Origin: Candidatus Bathyarchaeota archaeon
Lineage (GTDB): Archaea > Thermoproteota > Bathyarchaeia > TCS64
Assembly: GCA_030669135.1 (NCBI GenBank)
Contig: DAOVEE010000029.1
Span: 1-13,413, forward strand
DNA: 13,413 nt
Direction of reading: 5' to 3'
The translations under genes were made by a program, and so were the position numbers. Below the pieces are notes generated by a model. The model was not told the DNA's origin. It saw nothing but the letters and a program-made list of their open reading frames with translations, and made no database searches. Positions within the stretch are counted from its first letter, which is position 1. The number at the start of each line of letters is the position of its first letter. Below are positions 5,987 to 12,702 of the stretch, one piece after another.

Positions 5987-6838
5987 CTATCTCCACCAGA
6001 TCAGGTGTTTCATCCGATCCACTGCTCTGAAGCCCAACGTTTCATACAGGTGGATGGCCGCCTCGTTTTCGACGTGGACCCTGAGACGAGCTACATCACA
6101 CCCGCTGTTCTTCAGATAACCAAGCCCAAAGATCATGATCCGTCTTCCGTAACCCTTGTTTCTATGCTTTGGAGCCACGCCGATGTTGCCGATCGTGGCC
6201 TCCTTCACGTTGAGGTCAAGCATCCCCACCACCGCCTCGCCGTCGTAGACCAGGAACAGATGTTCAAGCCTGTGCCACATGTCGAGAAACTCGTCGGGCA
6301 TCTCCCTGATGTTGTCGAGGATGAGTCTCAGAACCTCGTCCGGGGAGCCGCTCATGTGTATCTTCATGTGCTGAAGAAACCGGTTCAGGTCGCTCCTCTC
6401 CACCCTCTCGAACCGGAGGCCGTCAGAGTGCTCATGGGGTGTGTCGAGGGGGCGCTCCATCTCGTGTGTGTCTGCGAGTTCCTGGTACCCTGATTCCCTG
6501 AACTGGAGCACCGCCTCCTCGTATTTGGAGGGGAGCCCTAGGTACGAGTACTCGGCCCCGCTCTTCTCCGACAGCTCGATGGCTTTGTACGCCGCCGCGC
6601 GCAGTGTCTCCCTGGAAGCCCGGGGGTCTACGATTTTAACCAACGACAGGGGCGTGCCTATCGGGGCTATCAATCGGACAGGCTCCTCGCCTAGGATGAC
6701 CACGCTCACAGGGTTCATGTCCTCCAAGATGACCCAGTAACTCATTCCCTGCGCCTCGGCTTGCCCTATGTATTTCGAGATCTTTTCTTTGATTGATTGG
6801 AGCTCGGGCTCGGAATGTGATATGGTTCTGATTGACAC
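5987..6838 (-). CDS. Acetyltransferase with two GNAT-like halves
   Basis: From GTG 6838 the protein has 283 residues. The C-terminal half (about 140-283) is a convincing GNAT domain, with strand LVYDGEAVVGMLDL, motif A IGNIGVAPKHRNKGYGRRI (acetyl-CoA signature R-N-K-G-Y-G) and motif B VHVENEAAIHLYETLGF. The N-terminal half (about 1-125) has a GNAT-like strand/helix order ending in FRESGYQELADTHEMER but lacks a clear acetyl-CoA-binding loop, so it is probably degenerate and structural. Such double-GNAT proteins often acetylate small molecules or protein termini; the acceptor is unknown. The frame stays open to a GTG at 6913 (308 residues), but the extra residues look non-conserved. A TATA-like box on the minus strand (about 6882-6890) favours a start at 6838 or TTG 6850. 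It is convergent with the cupin gene and divergent from the carboxypeptidase. Confidence 0.82.
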   Translation of the reverse strand: MSIRTISHSEPELQSIKEKISKYIGQAEAQGMSYWVILEDMNPVSVVILGEEPVRLIAPIGTPLSLVKIVDPRASRETLRAAAYKAIELSEKSGAEYSYLGLPSKYEEAVLQFRESGYQELADTHEMERPLDTPHEHSDGLRFERVERSDLNRFLQHMKIHMSGSPDEVLRLILDNIREMPDEFLDMWHRLEHLFLVYDGEAVVGMLDLNVKEATIGNIGVAPKHRNKGYGRRIMIFGLGYLKNSGCDVARLRVHVENEAAIHLYETLGFRAVDRMKHLIWWR

Positions 6839-6966
6839 TTCGGACTTCAAGTTATCGCCTACCGCCGTAACACGTCTATGACCATAAAAGGGCGACTCAG
6901 TTGAAGTAATCACAAATCGTTAGTGGATGTTTCCCCAGATGGCGTGCAGGCTTGTACAAGTTTTAG

Positions 6967-6977
6967 AAACATATATG
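6967..6977 (+). promoter_or_regulatory. TATA-like promoter for the M32 carboxypeptidase
   Basis: AAACATATATG is centred about 39 bases before ATG 7012 and about 30 before TTG 7003. It is a clear TATA element giving a very short leader. Confidence 0.55.
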
Positions 6978-7011
6978 CCCTTCACCTGAGACACAGTACC
7001 TGTTGATAGCG

Positions 7012-8544
7012 ATGCCGAATGACTTGAAGAAGCAGTACGATAAGCTGCTGGAGAAGTCGAAGGAGATGACGGTGCTGGGCTCCGCGGTCGCCATACTGTA
7101 CTGGGACATGGAGACCAAGATGCCGCCCCGGGCCGTGGAGCTGAAGAGCCAGCAGCTCGCCATGCTCCAGAAGATTGGGCACCAGATGCTCACCGACCCC
7201 GAGAACGGGAAGACGCTGGACGCCATCGGGAAGCACAAGGACTACGGCTCCCTGAGCCAGCTGGAGAAGCGGAACGTCTACCTCGCGAGGAAGGCGTACG
7301 ACGAGGCCACAAAGATACCCGAGGAGCTGGTCGTCGAATTGTCGAAGCAGTCCACCGTGGGCGTCAACGTGTGGAAGAAGGCGAAGGCGGCTAAGAACTG
7401 GGGTATGTTCAAGCCTGAACTCGAGAAGATGAAGGCATTGAAGGACCGTGAGGCGGAGATACTCATGGAGGTCAAGGGAGCCAAGACCCCCTACGACGCC
7501 TTGATTGACAGCTTCGAGCCCAATATGACGGCGGACAACATAACCAGGATCTTCGACGAGATGAGGAAGGGGCTCAGGAGGGTAATGGACAGGGTGATGG
7601 CGCAGGGGAAGCCCGACGTCGAGTTCCTGAGTCGCCCCGTACCAGCCTCGATCCAGGAGAAGATAGGGGAGAGCATCGCCGACTTCATCCAGTACGACAT
7701 AAAGTCGGATAGATCCGGGGGCAGGATCGACACCACGGAGCACCCGTTCACCACGGGCTACTACACGGACGTCAGGATCACCACACACTACCACGAGGAC
7801 AGGTTCGAGTCAAGCATCTTCAGCATACTCCACGAGGGCGGCCACGCCCTCTACGAGCAGGGGCTCCCCATGGACTGGATGTACCAGCCCGTCGGCAGCA
7901 GCTCAAGCTACGGCATCCACGAGTCTATGAGCAGGTTCATAGAGAACATGGTGGGAAAGAGCCCCGAGTTCTGGACCTACTACCTACCCGTGATGAAGAA
8001 AAGCACAGGCGAGACATTCAAGGACGTGTCATACGGACAGATGCTCCGCGCCGTCAACTACGTGACCCCCAGCAAGATCAGGATCGAGGCCGACGAGGTC
8101 ACCTACGGGCTCCACATAGTGATAAGGTTCGAGATCGAGCGGGACCTGTTTAGCGGCAAGCTAGACATCGACGAGCTGCCCCAGGCGTGGAACCAGAAGT
8201 ACATGGACTACCTCGGCGTCGAGATACAGAACGACAGCGAGGGCGTCATGCAGGACACCCACTGGGCTGGCGGCAGCTTCGGGTACTTCCCCAGCTACGC
8301 CTTGGGCAACATCTACGACGGAGTATGGCTCACCAAACTCAACAAGGACCTACCCGGCTGGCGGGACCAGATACAGGCCGGAAGCTTCAAGGAGACCAAG
8401 CGGTGGCTCACAGACAACGTCTACGGCTACGGCAACCTCTACGACCCCGAGGACTTGGTGAAGGAGGTGACCGGGAAGGGATTGGTTGTGAAGCCGTTCA
8501 TCGACTACTTGGACGCCAAGTTTGGCGCCATCTACGGCTACTAG
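7012..8544 (+). CDS. M32 family zinc carboxypeptidase (carboxypeptidase Taq type)
   Basis: A 510-residue cytosolic metallocarboxypeptidase that removes C-terminal residues from peptides, likely for peptide recycling. The family hallmarks appear in order: YWDMETKMPP near the N-terminus (about 30-39), the HPF block (about 244-246), DVRITTHYHED (about 253-263), the zinc motif H274-E-G-G-H278, the third-ligand block HESMSRFIENMVG with E304, the EADEVTYGLHIVIRFEIE block, and the C-terminal GSFGYFPSYALGNIY block. Length is typical of the family (about 500), and no signal peptide is present. ATG 7012 is chosen over TTG 7003, although the TATA spacing would also suit TTG 7003 as a leaderless start. 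It is monocistronic as far as can be seen: the upstream gene is divergent and the next gene has its own AT-rich box. Confidence 0.95.
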   Translation: MPNDLKKQYDKLLEKSKEMTVLGSAVAILYWDMETKMPPRAVELKSQQLAMLQKIGHQMLTDPENGKTLDAIGKHKDYGSLSQLEKRNVYLARKAYDEATKIPEELVVELSKQSTVGVNVWKKAKAAKNWGMFKPELEKMKALKDREAEILMEVKGAKTPYDALIDSFEPNMTADNITRIFDEMRKGLRRVMDRVMAQGKPDVEFLSRPVPASIQEKIGESIADFIQYDIKSDRSGGRIDTTEHPFTTGYYTDVRITTHYHEDRFESSIFSILHEGGHALYEQGLPMDWMYQPVGSSSSYGIHESMSRFIENMVGKSPEFWTYYLPVMKKSTGETFKDVSYGQMLRAVNYVTPSKIRIEADEVTYGLHIVIRFEIERDLFSGKLDIDELPQAWNQKYMDYLGVEIQNDSEGVMQDTHWAGGSFGYFPSYALGNIYDGVWLTKLNKDLPGWRDQIQAGSFKETKRWLTDNVYGYGNLYDPEDLVKEVTGKGLVVKPFIDYLDAKFGAIYGY

Positions 8545-8607
8545 CCAACCTCCTTCCATACTAGCTCGTCGAGACCTTTCCAGGGGCCCAAGTCGCCTCA
8601 CCATAGT

Positions 8608-8622
8608 TTCATTATTATTATG
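8608..8622 (+). promoter_or_regulatory. TATA-like promoter for the wyosine synthase gene
   Basis: TTCATTATTATTATG is centred about 31 bases before ATG 8646. It lies in the 101-base gap after the carboxypeptidase gene, consistent with leaderless transcription. Confidence 0.5.
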
Positions 8623-8645
8623 CCCTTACGTCTTTTCCATACACG

Positions 8646-9608
8646 ATGAGCCTCCCCGAGGAGTTCAGGGCGACCTACCGTAAACAGAAGTACGGGCTGG
8701 TGGGCGCCCACAGCGCCGTGAAGACGTGCCACTGGCAGAGGCGCAGCCTAAATACAGGGGGAGCGGAGAACTGCTACAAGAACAGGTTCTACGGGATACC
8801 CACCCACCGCTGCCTCCAGATGACGCCGAGCCTCGGCCACTGCACCCAGAGCTGCCTCTTCTGCTGGAGGGCCACCCCCGAGACGCTGGGAGTCTCGTGG
8901 AACCAGACACAGCCCATACAGAACCCGGAGGACCCGGAGACGATAATCGAGGGATGCCTCAAGGAGAACCGTAGACTACTGAGCGGCTTCGGCGGCAACC
9001 CCAACGTGGGCGAGGAGATGCTGCGTGAGGCGAAGAACCCAATCCACGCCGCCATAAGCCTAGAAGGCGAGCCCACTCTTTACCCGAGGCTGGGTGACCT
9101 CGTCGAAGCGTTCTACGATAGGGGGTTCAAGTCGGTCTTCATAGTCACCAACGGCACGAGGCCCGACGTGCTGGGCAGCCTCGGGGTAGAACCGACGCAG
9201 CTCTACGTCAGCCTCTGCGCCCCCGACGAGGAGACCTACAGGAGGACGTGTAGGCCGACCTTGTCGAGCCTTTGGGGCAGGGTGATGGAGACCCTTGAGC
9301 TGCTCGACAGCTTCAGCTGCCCCACGGTGCTCCGCCACACGCTGGTCCCGAAGCTTAACATGCGTAACCCGGAGGGCTACGCGAGGCTCGCCGAGCTGGC
9401 TAACGCAACATACATGGAGCCGAAAGCCGCGATGAGCGTCGGGGCGGCCAGAGAAAGGTTCGGCTACGACGAGATGGCCTGGTTCGAGGACATCCAGAGG
9501 TTCGCGGAGGAGCTCGCCGCCGCGTCAAGCTACGACATAATCGATGAACACAGGCGGAGCAGCATAGTCCTGCTGAGTAGACTCGAGAAGCCCATCAAGC
9601 TCTACTGA
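8646..9608 (+). CDS. taw1: 4-demethylwyosine synthase (Taw1/TYW1), radical SAM
   Basis: A 320-residue radical SAM enzyme. In the archaeal wyosine pathway it condenses N1-methylguanosine-37 of tRNA-Phe with pyruvate to form 4-demethylwyosine. The SAM-cluster motif is C66-x3-C70-x2-C73 (CTQSCLFCW). Three upstream cysteines, C28, C43 and C56, match the second [4Fe-4S] cluster known in archaeal TYW1. The block AISLEGEPTLYP (136-147), VTNGTRP, the YVSLCAPDEETYR stretch and RHTLVP follow, all characteristic of the family. Length matches single-domain archaeal Taw1; the flavodoxin domain of eukaryotic TYW1 is absent, as expected. The ATG at 8646 follows a TATA-like box by about 31 bases. A GyrI-like gene starts 37 bases after the stop with its own AT-rich box. 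Confidence 0.95.
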   Translation: MSLPEEFRATYRKQKYGLVGAHSAVKTCHWQRRSLNTGGAENCYKNRFYGIPTHRCLQMTPSLGHCTQSCLFCWRATPETLGVSWNQTQPIQNPEDPETIIEGCLKENRRLLSGFGGNPNVGEEMLREAKNPIHAAISLEGEPTLYPRLGDLVEAFYDRGFKSVFIVTNGTRPDVLGSLGVEPTQLYVSLCAPDEETYRRTCRPTLSSLWGRVMETLELLDSFSCPTVLRHTLVPKLNMRNPEGYARLAELANATYMEPKAAMSVGAARERFGYDEMAWFEDIQRFAEELAAASSYDIIDEHRRSSIVLLSRLEKPIKLY

Positions 9609-9610
9609 CA

Positions 9611-9620
9611 ACCATTATTA
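9611..9620 (+). promoter_or_regulatory. TATA-like promoter for the GyrI-like gene
   Basis: ACCATTATTA just after the Taw1 stop is centred about 30 bases before ATG 9646, the spacing seen across this window. Confidence 0.45.
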
Positions 9621-9645
9621 GCCGCCGAAATCGATAGGGTTCAGT

Positions 9646-10122
9646 ATGATCGATAAAATAGGGGTAAAGATGATCATCAGGGAGCTGGTGGCGTACAGGG
9701 AGCTGAAGCCCGGGGAGAACGAGGTCGCCGAGTGCGCCAAGCTCAACAGCGAGCTCTACAGGAAGGACGCCCGGCCCAAGGACCCGACGATGGTTCTCTT
9801 CTACGACCCCAAGGACAAGGCCGGGTGCAGGCGGGAGGTGATGATCCCCGTCGACAGGGAGGTGAAGGGCGTGGACACCAAGATGATGCCCGAGATCAAG
9901 GTGGCCTTCCTGGTGTTCGTAGGCACCGCGAACCCCATAGAGTACTACTATGAGAGGCTGCACGAGTACATCGAGGAGCAGGGCCTCAAGCCGGGGACCG
10001 AGATGTGCAGCGTCGAGGCCGTGTACCAGCCCAAAGAGTACGGGCTCAGCTACGGCAGCTTCATAGACGAGGACACGTCGGAGCACTGGAAAACGGAGAT
10101 AATGATCCCGGTCGAGGAGTAA
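9646..10122 (+). CDS. GyrI-like/AraC effector-binding domain protein (stand-alone)
   Basis: A 158-residue single-domain protein. The pattern fits the GyrI-like (SOUL/BmrR-type) small-molecule-binding fold. It begins with a strand IIRELVAYREL. A helix and hydrophobic strand repeat then appears twice: TMVLFYDPKD...REVMIPVDREV, and later VEAVYQPKEY...WKTEIMIPVEE, with the conserved Glu near the C-terminal strand. No DNA-binding domain is attached. Stand-alone members bind hydrophobic or cationic ligands, and some hydrolyse cyclopropanoids or protect targets; the role here is unknown. ATG 9646 fits the TATA spacing; ATG 9670 (M9) is a possible shorter start at the fold boundary. It follows taw1 by 37 bases; a functional link is not evident. 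A T-run follows the stop. Confidence 0.75.
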   Translation: MIDKIGVKMIIRELVAYRELKPGENEVAECAKLNSELYRKDARPKDPTMVLFYDPKDKAGCRREVMIPVDREVKGVDTKMMPEIKVAFLVFVGTANPIEYYYERLHEYIEEQGLKPGTEMCSVEAVYQPKEYGLSYGSFIDEDTSEHWKTEIMIPVEE

Positions 10123-10125
10123 ACA

Positions 10126-10131
10126 TTTTTT
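10126..10131 (+). promoter_or_regulatory. T-run: terminator of the GyrI-like gene and/or TATA-like box of tRNA-Gly
   Basis: Six T followed by AG begin four bases after the GyrI-like stop and are centred 30 bases before the tRNA 5' end. The element could end the upstream transcript, act as the tRNA promoter, or both. Confidence 0.4.
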
Positions 10132-10158
10132 AGCTCCACACTCACCTTGTTTGCTCGC

Positions 10159-10233
10159 GCGACCGTTGTCTAGCGGTTAGGATTTTGGCCTTCCAAGCCA
10201 ACGACCCGGGTTCAATTCCCGGCGGTCGCACCA
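10159..10233 (+). tRNA. tRNA-Gly (anticodon UCC), CCA encoded
   Basis: Full cloverleaf by eye. The 7-bp acceptor stem pairs GCGACCG (10159-10165) with CGGTCGC (10223-10229). The D-arm is GTCT/GGAT with two G-U pairs. The anticodon stem TTGGC/GCCAA encloses the loop CTTCCAA, giving anticodon TCC, which reads Gly GGA/GGG. A 4-base variable loop and a 5-bp T-stem CCGGG/CCCGG with loop TTCAATT follow. The discriminator is A, and the genome encodes the 3' CCA (10231-10233). No intron is seen. Confidence 0.95.
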
Positions 10234-10337
10234 ACCGCCACCTAAACCGATTATAGGCAGAGTACACGATCATGGGCGTCATTGGGGCAAGAGGCACCGT
10301 GATGGGCGCCTCCACCAGGTAACCCGCCCCTCCACGT

Positions 10338-10347
10338 TTCATATACT
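10338..10347 (+). promoter_or_regulatory. TATA-like promoter for the HAD hydrolase gene
   Basis: TTCATATACT is centred about 34 bases before the TTG start at 10377. It supports initiation at that TTG despite the absence of an in-frame ATG nearby. Confidence 0.45.
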
Positions 10348-10376
10348 GGGTCACAGTCTATGTTTAGAGGCTAAAG

Positions 10377-11096
10377 TTGATCGAGGCCGTCACCTTCGAC
10401 CTGTGGGATACCCTAGTTTACACGCGTAACTACGGCGAATTTAGGCTTCCCGCGCTGAACAGGCTGTTGATGGTGAACGGCGTCTTACTCGACGATGATG
10501 AGCTAAACGAGGCTTACATGGTCGGGTGGAGGCACAGCCGCCACGTCATCAGGGCCGAAGGCAACAGGCATGTACAGACGGCGGAGATAGTGGACAGGGT
10601 GCTGTCGGAGGTGGGACTCGTCAACCCTCCGAACAGGGATGAGATTGTGCGGATGTACGAGGAGACGGTGCTCATGGACCCTCCGGAGCTGAAGGAGGGG
10701 GTCACGGAGACCCTGGCCGCGTTGCATGGCAGGTACCGGTTGGGACTAGTCAGCGTCACCGGAGTCAGCGCCGGGAGGCTTATGCGCGGCATCCTGAAGA
10801 AGCAGGGAGTGTTGGCCTACTTCGAGGCGTTGGCGTTTAGCGACGAGGTGGGGTACGTGAAGCCAGACCCGAGGCTCTTCATGGCCGCGCTGGAGGCGCT
10901 GGGCGTGGAGCCGGGGAAAGCCGTGCACGTCGGCGACAGCGTGAAGAGCGACGTGTTGGGCGCGAAGTACGCGGGGATGAAGACGGTGTGGCTGAAGACC
11001 CGCGACCAGGCGATGGTTGCAGAGCCCGACCGGATAATAACCAGTTTAACCCAGCTGCCAGAGACCCTTGAAACGTTCCAGGCGCCTCATTCCTAG
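10377..11096 (+). CDS. HAD superfamily hydrolase (subfamily I, haloacid-dehalogenase-like)
   Basis: A 239-residue HAD phosphatase-type enzyme. Motif I is FDLWDTL with nucleophile D8. The +2 residue, which is Asp in most HAD phosphatases, is Trp, a variant common in archaeal members and comparable to the aromatic residue of haloacid dehalogenases. Motif II is LVSVTG (S126), motif III is K162 in VKPDP, and motif IV is HVGDSVKSDVLGA with D187 and D192. A helical cap lies at residues 15-105. A small phosphorylated metabolite is the likely substrate; it cannot be specified. The start is TTG at 10377: no in-frame ATG precedes it, the protein would begin exactly at the expected IEAVTFD strand, and a TATA-like box lies upstream. 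The gene is convergent with the DUF362 gene, with a gap of 22 bases. Confidence 0.9.
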   Translation: MIEAVTFDLWDTLVYTRNYGEFRLPALNRLLMVNGVLLDDDELNEAYMVGWRHSRHVIRAEGNRHVQTAEIVDRVLSEVGLVNPPNRDEIVRMYEETVLMDPPELKEGVTETLAALHGRYRLGLVSVTGVSAGRLMRGILKKQGVLAYFEALAFSDEVGYVKPDPRLFMAALEALGVEPGKAVHVGDSVKSDVLGAKYAGMKTVWLKTRDQAMVAEPDRIITSLTQLPETLETFQAPHS

Positions 11097-11107
11097 CCTC
11101 CTAGGCT
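11095..11107. terminator. Small inverted repeat between convergent genes
   Basis: AGCCT-CCT-AGGCT forms a perfect 5-bp stem across the HAD stop codon in the 22-base gap to the convergent DUF362 gene. It could act as a shared termination structure, but there is no U-run, so the support is weak. Confidence 0.25.
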
Positions 11108-11118
11108 GCGCCCGACGT

Positions 11119-12645
11119 CTAGCCCGTGGTTGAGAGGTAGACGTTTATCCGGTCCTCGTCGCAGGTGAACCTGTGTCCGGCTGCGTTGAGCTCGTTCATC
11201 GAGAGCCGGAGCCAGTCTCCGAAGCCTCCGGCGGCCGTGTTATCTGGGTCCATTGTGCTGGCGTCGGCGTTGAAGACCTCGCTGCATACCCGGCAGAGGA
11301 TGTGCTTGCTGGTCCAGTAATCTAGGGCCACGGGGTCGGTGCTGGCGGCTACCACGTTTACCTCCGTGGCCGAGGTGTAGCTTGACCGCGGTCCGTCCTC
11401 GGGGCGAGCGTTCACCCATATGGCGTCGACGATGTTCAGTGCCGGCACCCGGGTCTGGGCCATCAACGTGCCCATGCCGCCCTCGTCCACGGTGTCGTGG
11501 GCCCTGTATCCGAGGTTCCGGGTGAGCTTGTCGCTGGGGATGCCCATGTAGTGCTTGACGCTGGCGGTGACGCCGTAGATCATGTGGGTCTTGAGCACAG
11601 GCACGTTGAGTACCTTGAGCCTATCCACGTCGTAGTCGTCCTTCTCAGGCACATATACTCCGTACTTGAAGCTGACACGTGTGCCGATGGGGGTCGTGAA
11701 CTTGGGGTAAGAGACCATGGTGCCGGTGGAGGCGATCACCTTGGTGCTCACAACGTAGCCGTCCTCCATGTCGCCCTCCGCGAACTCCTGTACCATGTTG
11801 GTGGTGATACGGTCCCAGAGGTAGGTGCTCACATTGTGACTGCCGCTGAACGTGTCCACGACGGTCTGGATGGACTGCCCCCGGTCCAGCGCGTTGTTGC
11901 GGCCCCAGTCGAGGCTGCCGCCCGACCCGGCGCCTCCGTACTGGTCCTGCCCGTTGTCCGCTACCACTATCTCGCCTTTGAAGCCGTCCGGGTGGGCGAG
12001 CAAGGCCTCGATGAGGCTCTTCACCAAGTCGGTGTTGGTGCTGCCCCTCTCGTCCCACTGGCTGTTCACCTTGACGAGCACCACGTCGCCGGCGTCTATG
12101 AGCCCCGAGGGGCCCTGCAGATCGCCCTCCTCAGCCGACCTGTAGAACGGTTGGCCGTGCTCAGCCATCAGCTCCATCAGAGCCTGGACGCCGCCGTCAG
12201 TGCCAGTCACGGCGTAGATGTCTGACTGAGGCGTCTCTGACGCCGTCATGGGCGTCAACGATAACATGTCCGGACTCATTTGATCATCGCCTAAACCATC
12301 GTCCCGGATGCTCATATACCCAGCAGATAAGGCGACGGCTACAAGTATAACGACTAGAGGCTTCCACTGTCTTCTCAAGTAGTTTCCCCATGTGTCGACG
12401 CTTAGCAAGGGAAACACGTAGGTCGCGACCCAGATGTTAGCGTTGAACGCCGCAGCTCTCTGGCAGGGATACGACGCCCGCGAAGGCTTGGACCCCGTCC
12501 TGATGACGTACCAGACGAGGCAAGTTAAGCCGAAGAGGAAGAACGACTCCCTCAATCTCTCGGTTAACCGGTTCCTGGTCAAGGTCAGCCTTAAGCCCAA
12601 TATCACTTTGGGAGACAGTAATATATTGCTTAATAGCGTCAACAT
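11119..12645 (-). CDS. Membrane-anchored DUF362 domain protein
   Basis: From ATG 12645 the protein has 508 residues. The N-terminal 115 residues hold hydrophobic segments around 35-50, 68-82 and 96-112, with the motif GSKPSRASYPCQRAA between the first two; this Cys-containing motif recurs in archaeal and bacterial DUF362 proteins. The rest (about 140-500) is the DUF362 domain, with a GDVVLVKVN strand, VPVLKTHMIYGVTASVKHYMGIP (about 349-370) and DPVALDYW (437-444), plus a CxxC at 451/454. The large domain probably faces outside the cell. DUF362 has no settled biochemical role; relatives carry ferredoxin domains and are suspected redox or cofactor proteins, but no Fe-S motif is seen here. ATG 12645 is chosen because a TATA-like box lies 26 bases upstream; TTG 12678 would cover that box. 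It is divergent from the amidohydrolase gene. Confidence 0.85.
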   Translation of the reverse strand: MLTLLSNILLSPKVILGLRLTLTRNRLTERLRESFFLFGLTCLVWYVIRTGSKPSRASYPCQRAAAFNANIWVATYVFPLLSVDTWGNYLRRQWKPLVVILVAVALSAGYMSIRDDGLGDDQMSPDMLSLTPMTASETPQSDIYAVTGTDGGVQALMELMAEHGQPFYRSAEEGDLQGPSGLIDAGDVVLVKVNSQWDERGSTNTDLVKSLIEALLAHPDGFKGEIVVADNGQDQYGGAGSGGSLDWGRNNALDRGQSIQTVVDTFSGSHNVSTYLWDRITTNMVQEFAEGDMEDGYVVSTKVIASTGTMVSYPKFTTPIGTRVSFKYGVYVPEKDDYDVDRLKVLNVPVLKTHMIYGVTASVKHYMGIPSDKLTRNLGYRAHDTVDEGGMGTLMAQTRVPALNIVDAIWVNARPEDGPRSSYTSATEVNVVAASTDPVALDYWTSKHILCRVCSEVFNADASTMDPDNTAAGGFGDWLRLSMNELNAAGHRFTCDEDRINVYLSTTG

Positions 12646-12667
12646 CCTATTTTTGTCCCACGCATCG

Positions 12668-12675
12668 TTTTTAAG
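12668..12675. promoter_or_regulatory. Shared bidirectional TATA-like element
   Basis: TTTTTAAG on the plus strand reads CTTAAAAA on the minus strand. Its centre is about 27 bases from the DUF362 ATG (12645) and about 31 from the amidohydrolase ATG (12703). It is the only AT-rich box in the 57-base divergent gap. Confidence 0.5.
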
Positions 12676-12702
12676 CAACTAAACGATCTTCGACGGAAAC
12701 CA

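Noticed and set aside
6982..7794. 270-codon minus-strand ORF opposite the M32 carboxypeptidase
   Set aside because: It is an antisense shadow rich in Leu/His/Val, with no domain; the plus strand encodes an unmistakable M32 enzyme.
10272..10322. 16-codon ORF between tRNA-Gly and the HAD gene
   Set aside because: An AT-rich GATTATAGG lies about 21 bases before it, closer than the spacing of other genes, and the peptide has no distinguishing feature.
10142..10354. Minus-strand ORF of 70 codons across the tRNA
   Set aside because: Its central part is the antisense translation of the tRNA-Gly gene, a well-known source of false proteins (RPPGIEPGSLAWKAK pattern).
11497..12225. 242-codon plus-strand ORF opposite the DUF362 gene
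   Set aside because: It is a GC-driven shadow of the DUF362 frame, Val/His-rich with no recognisable domain and no promoter.
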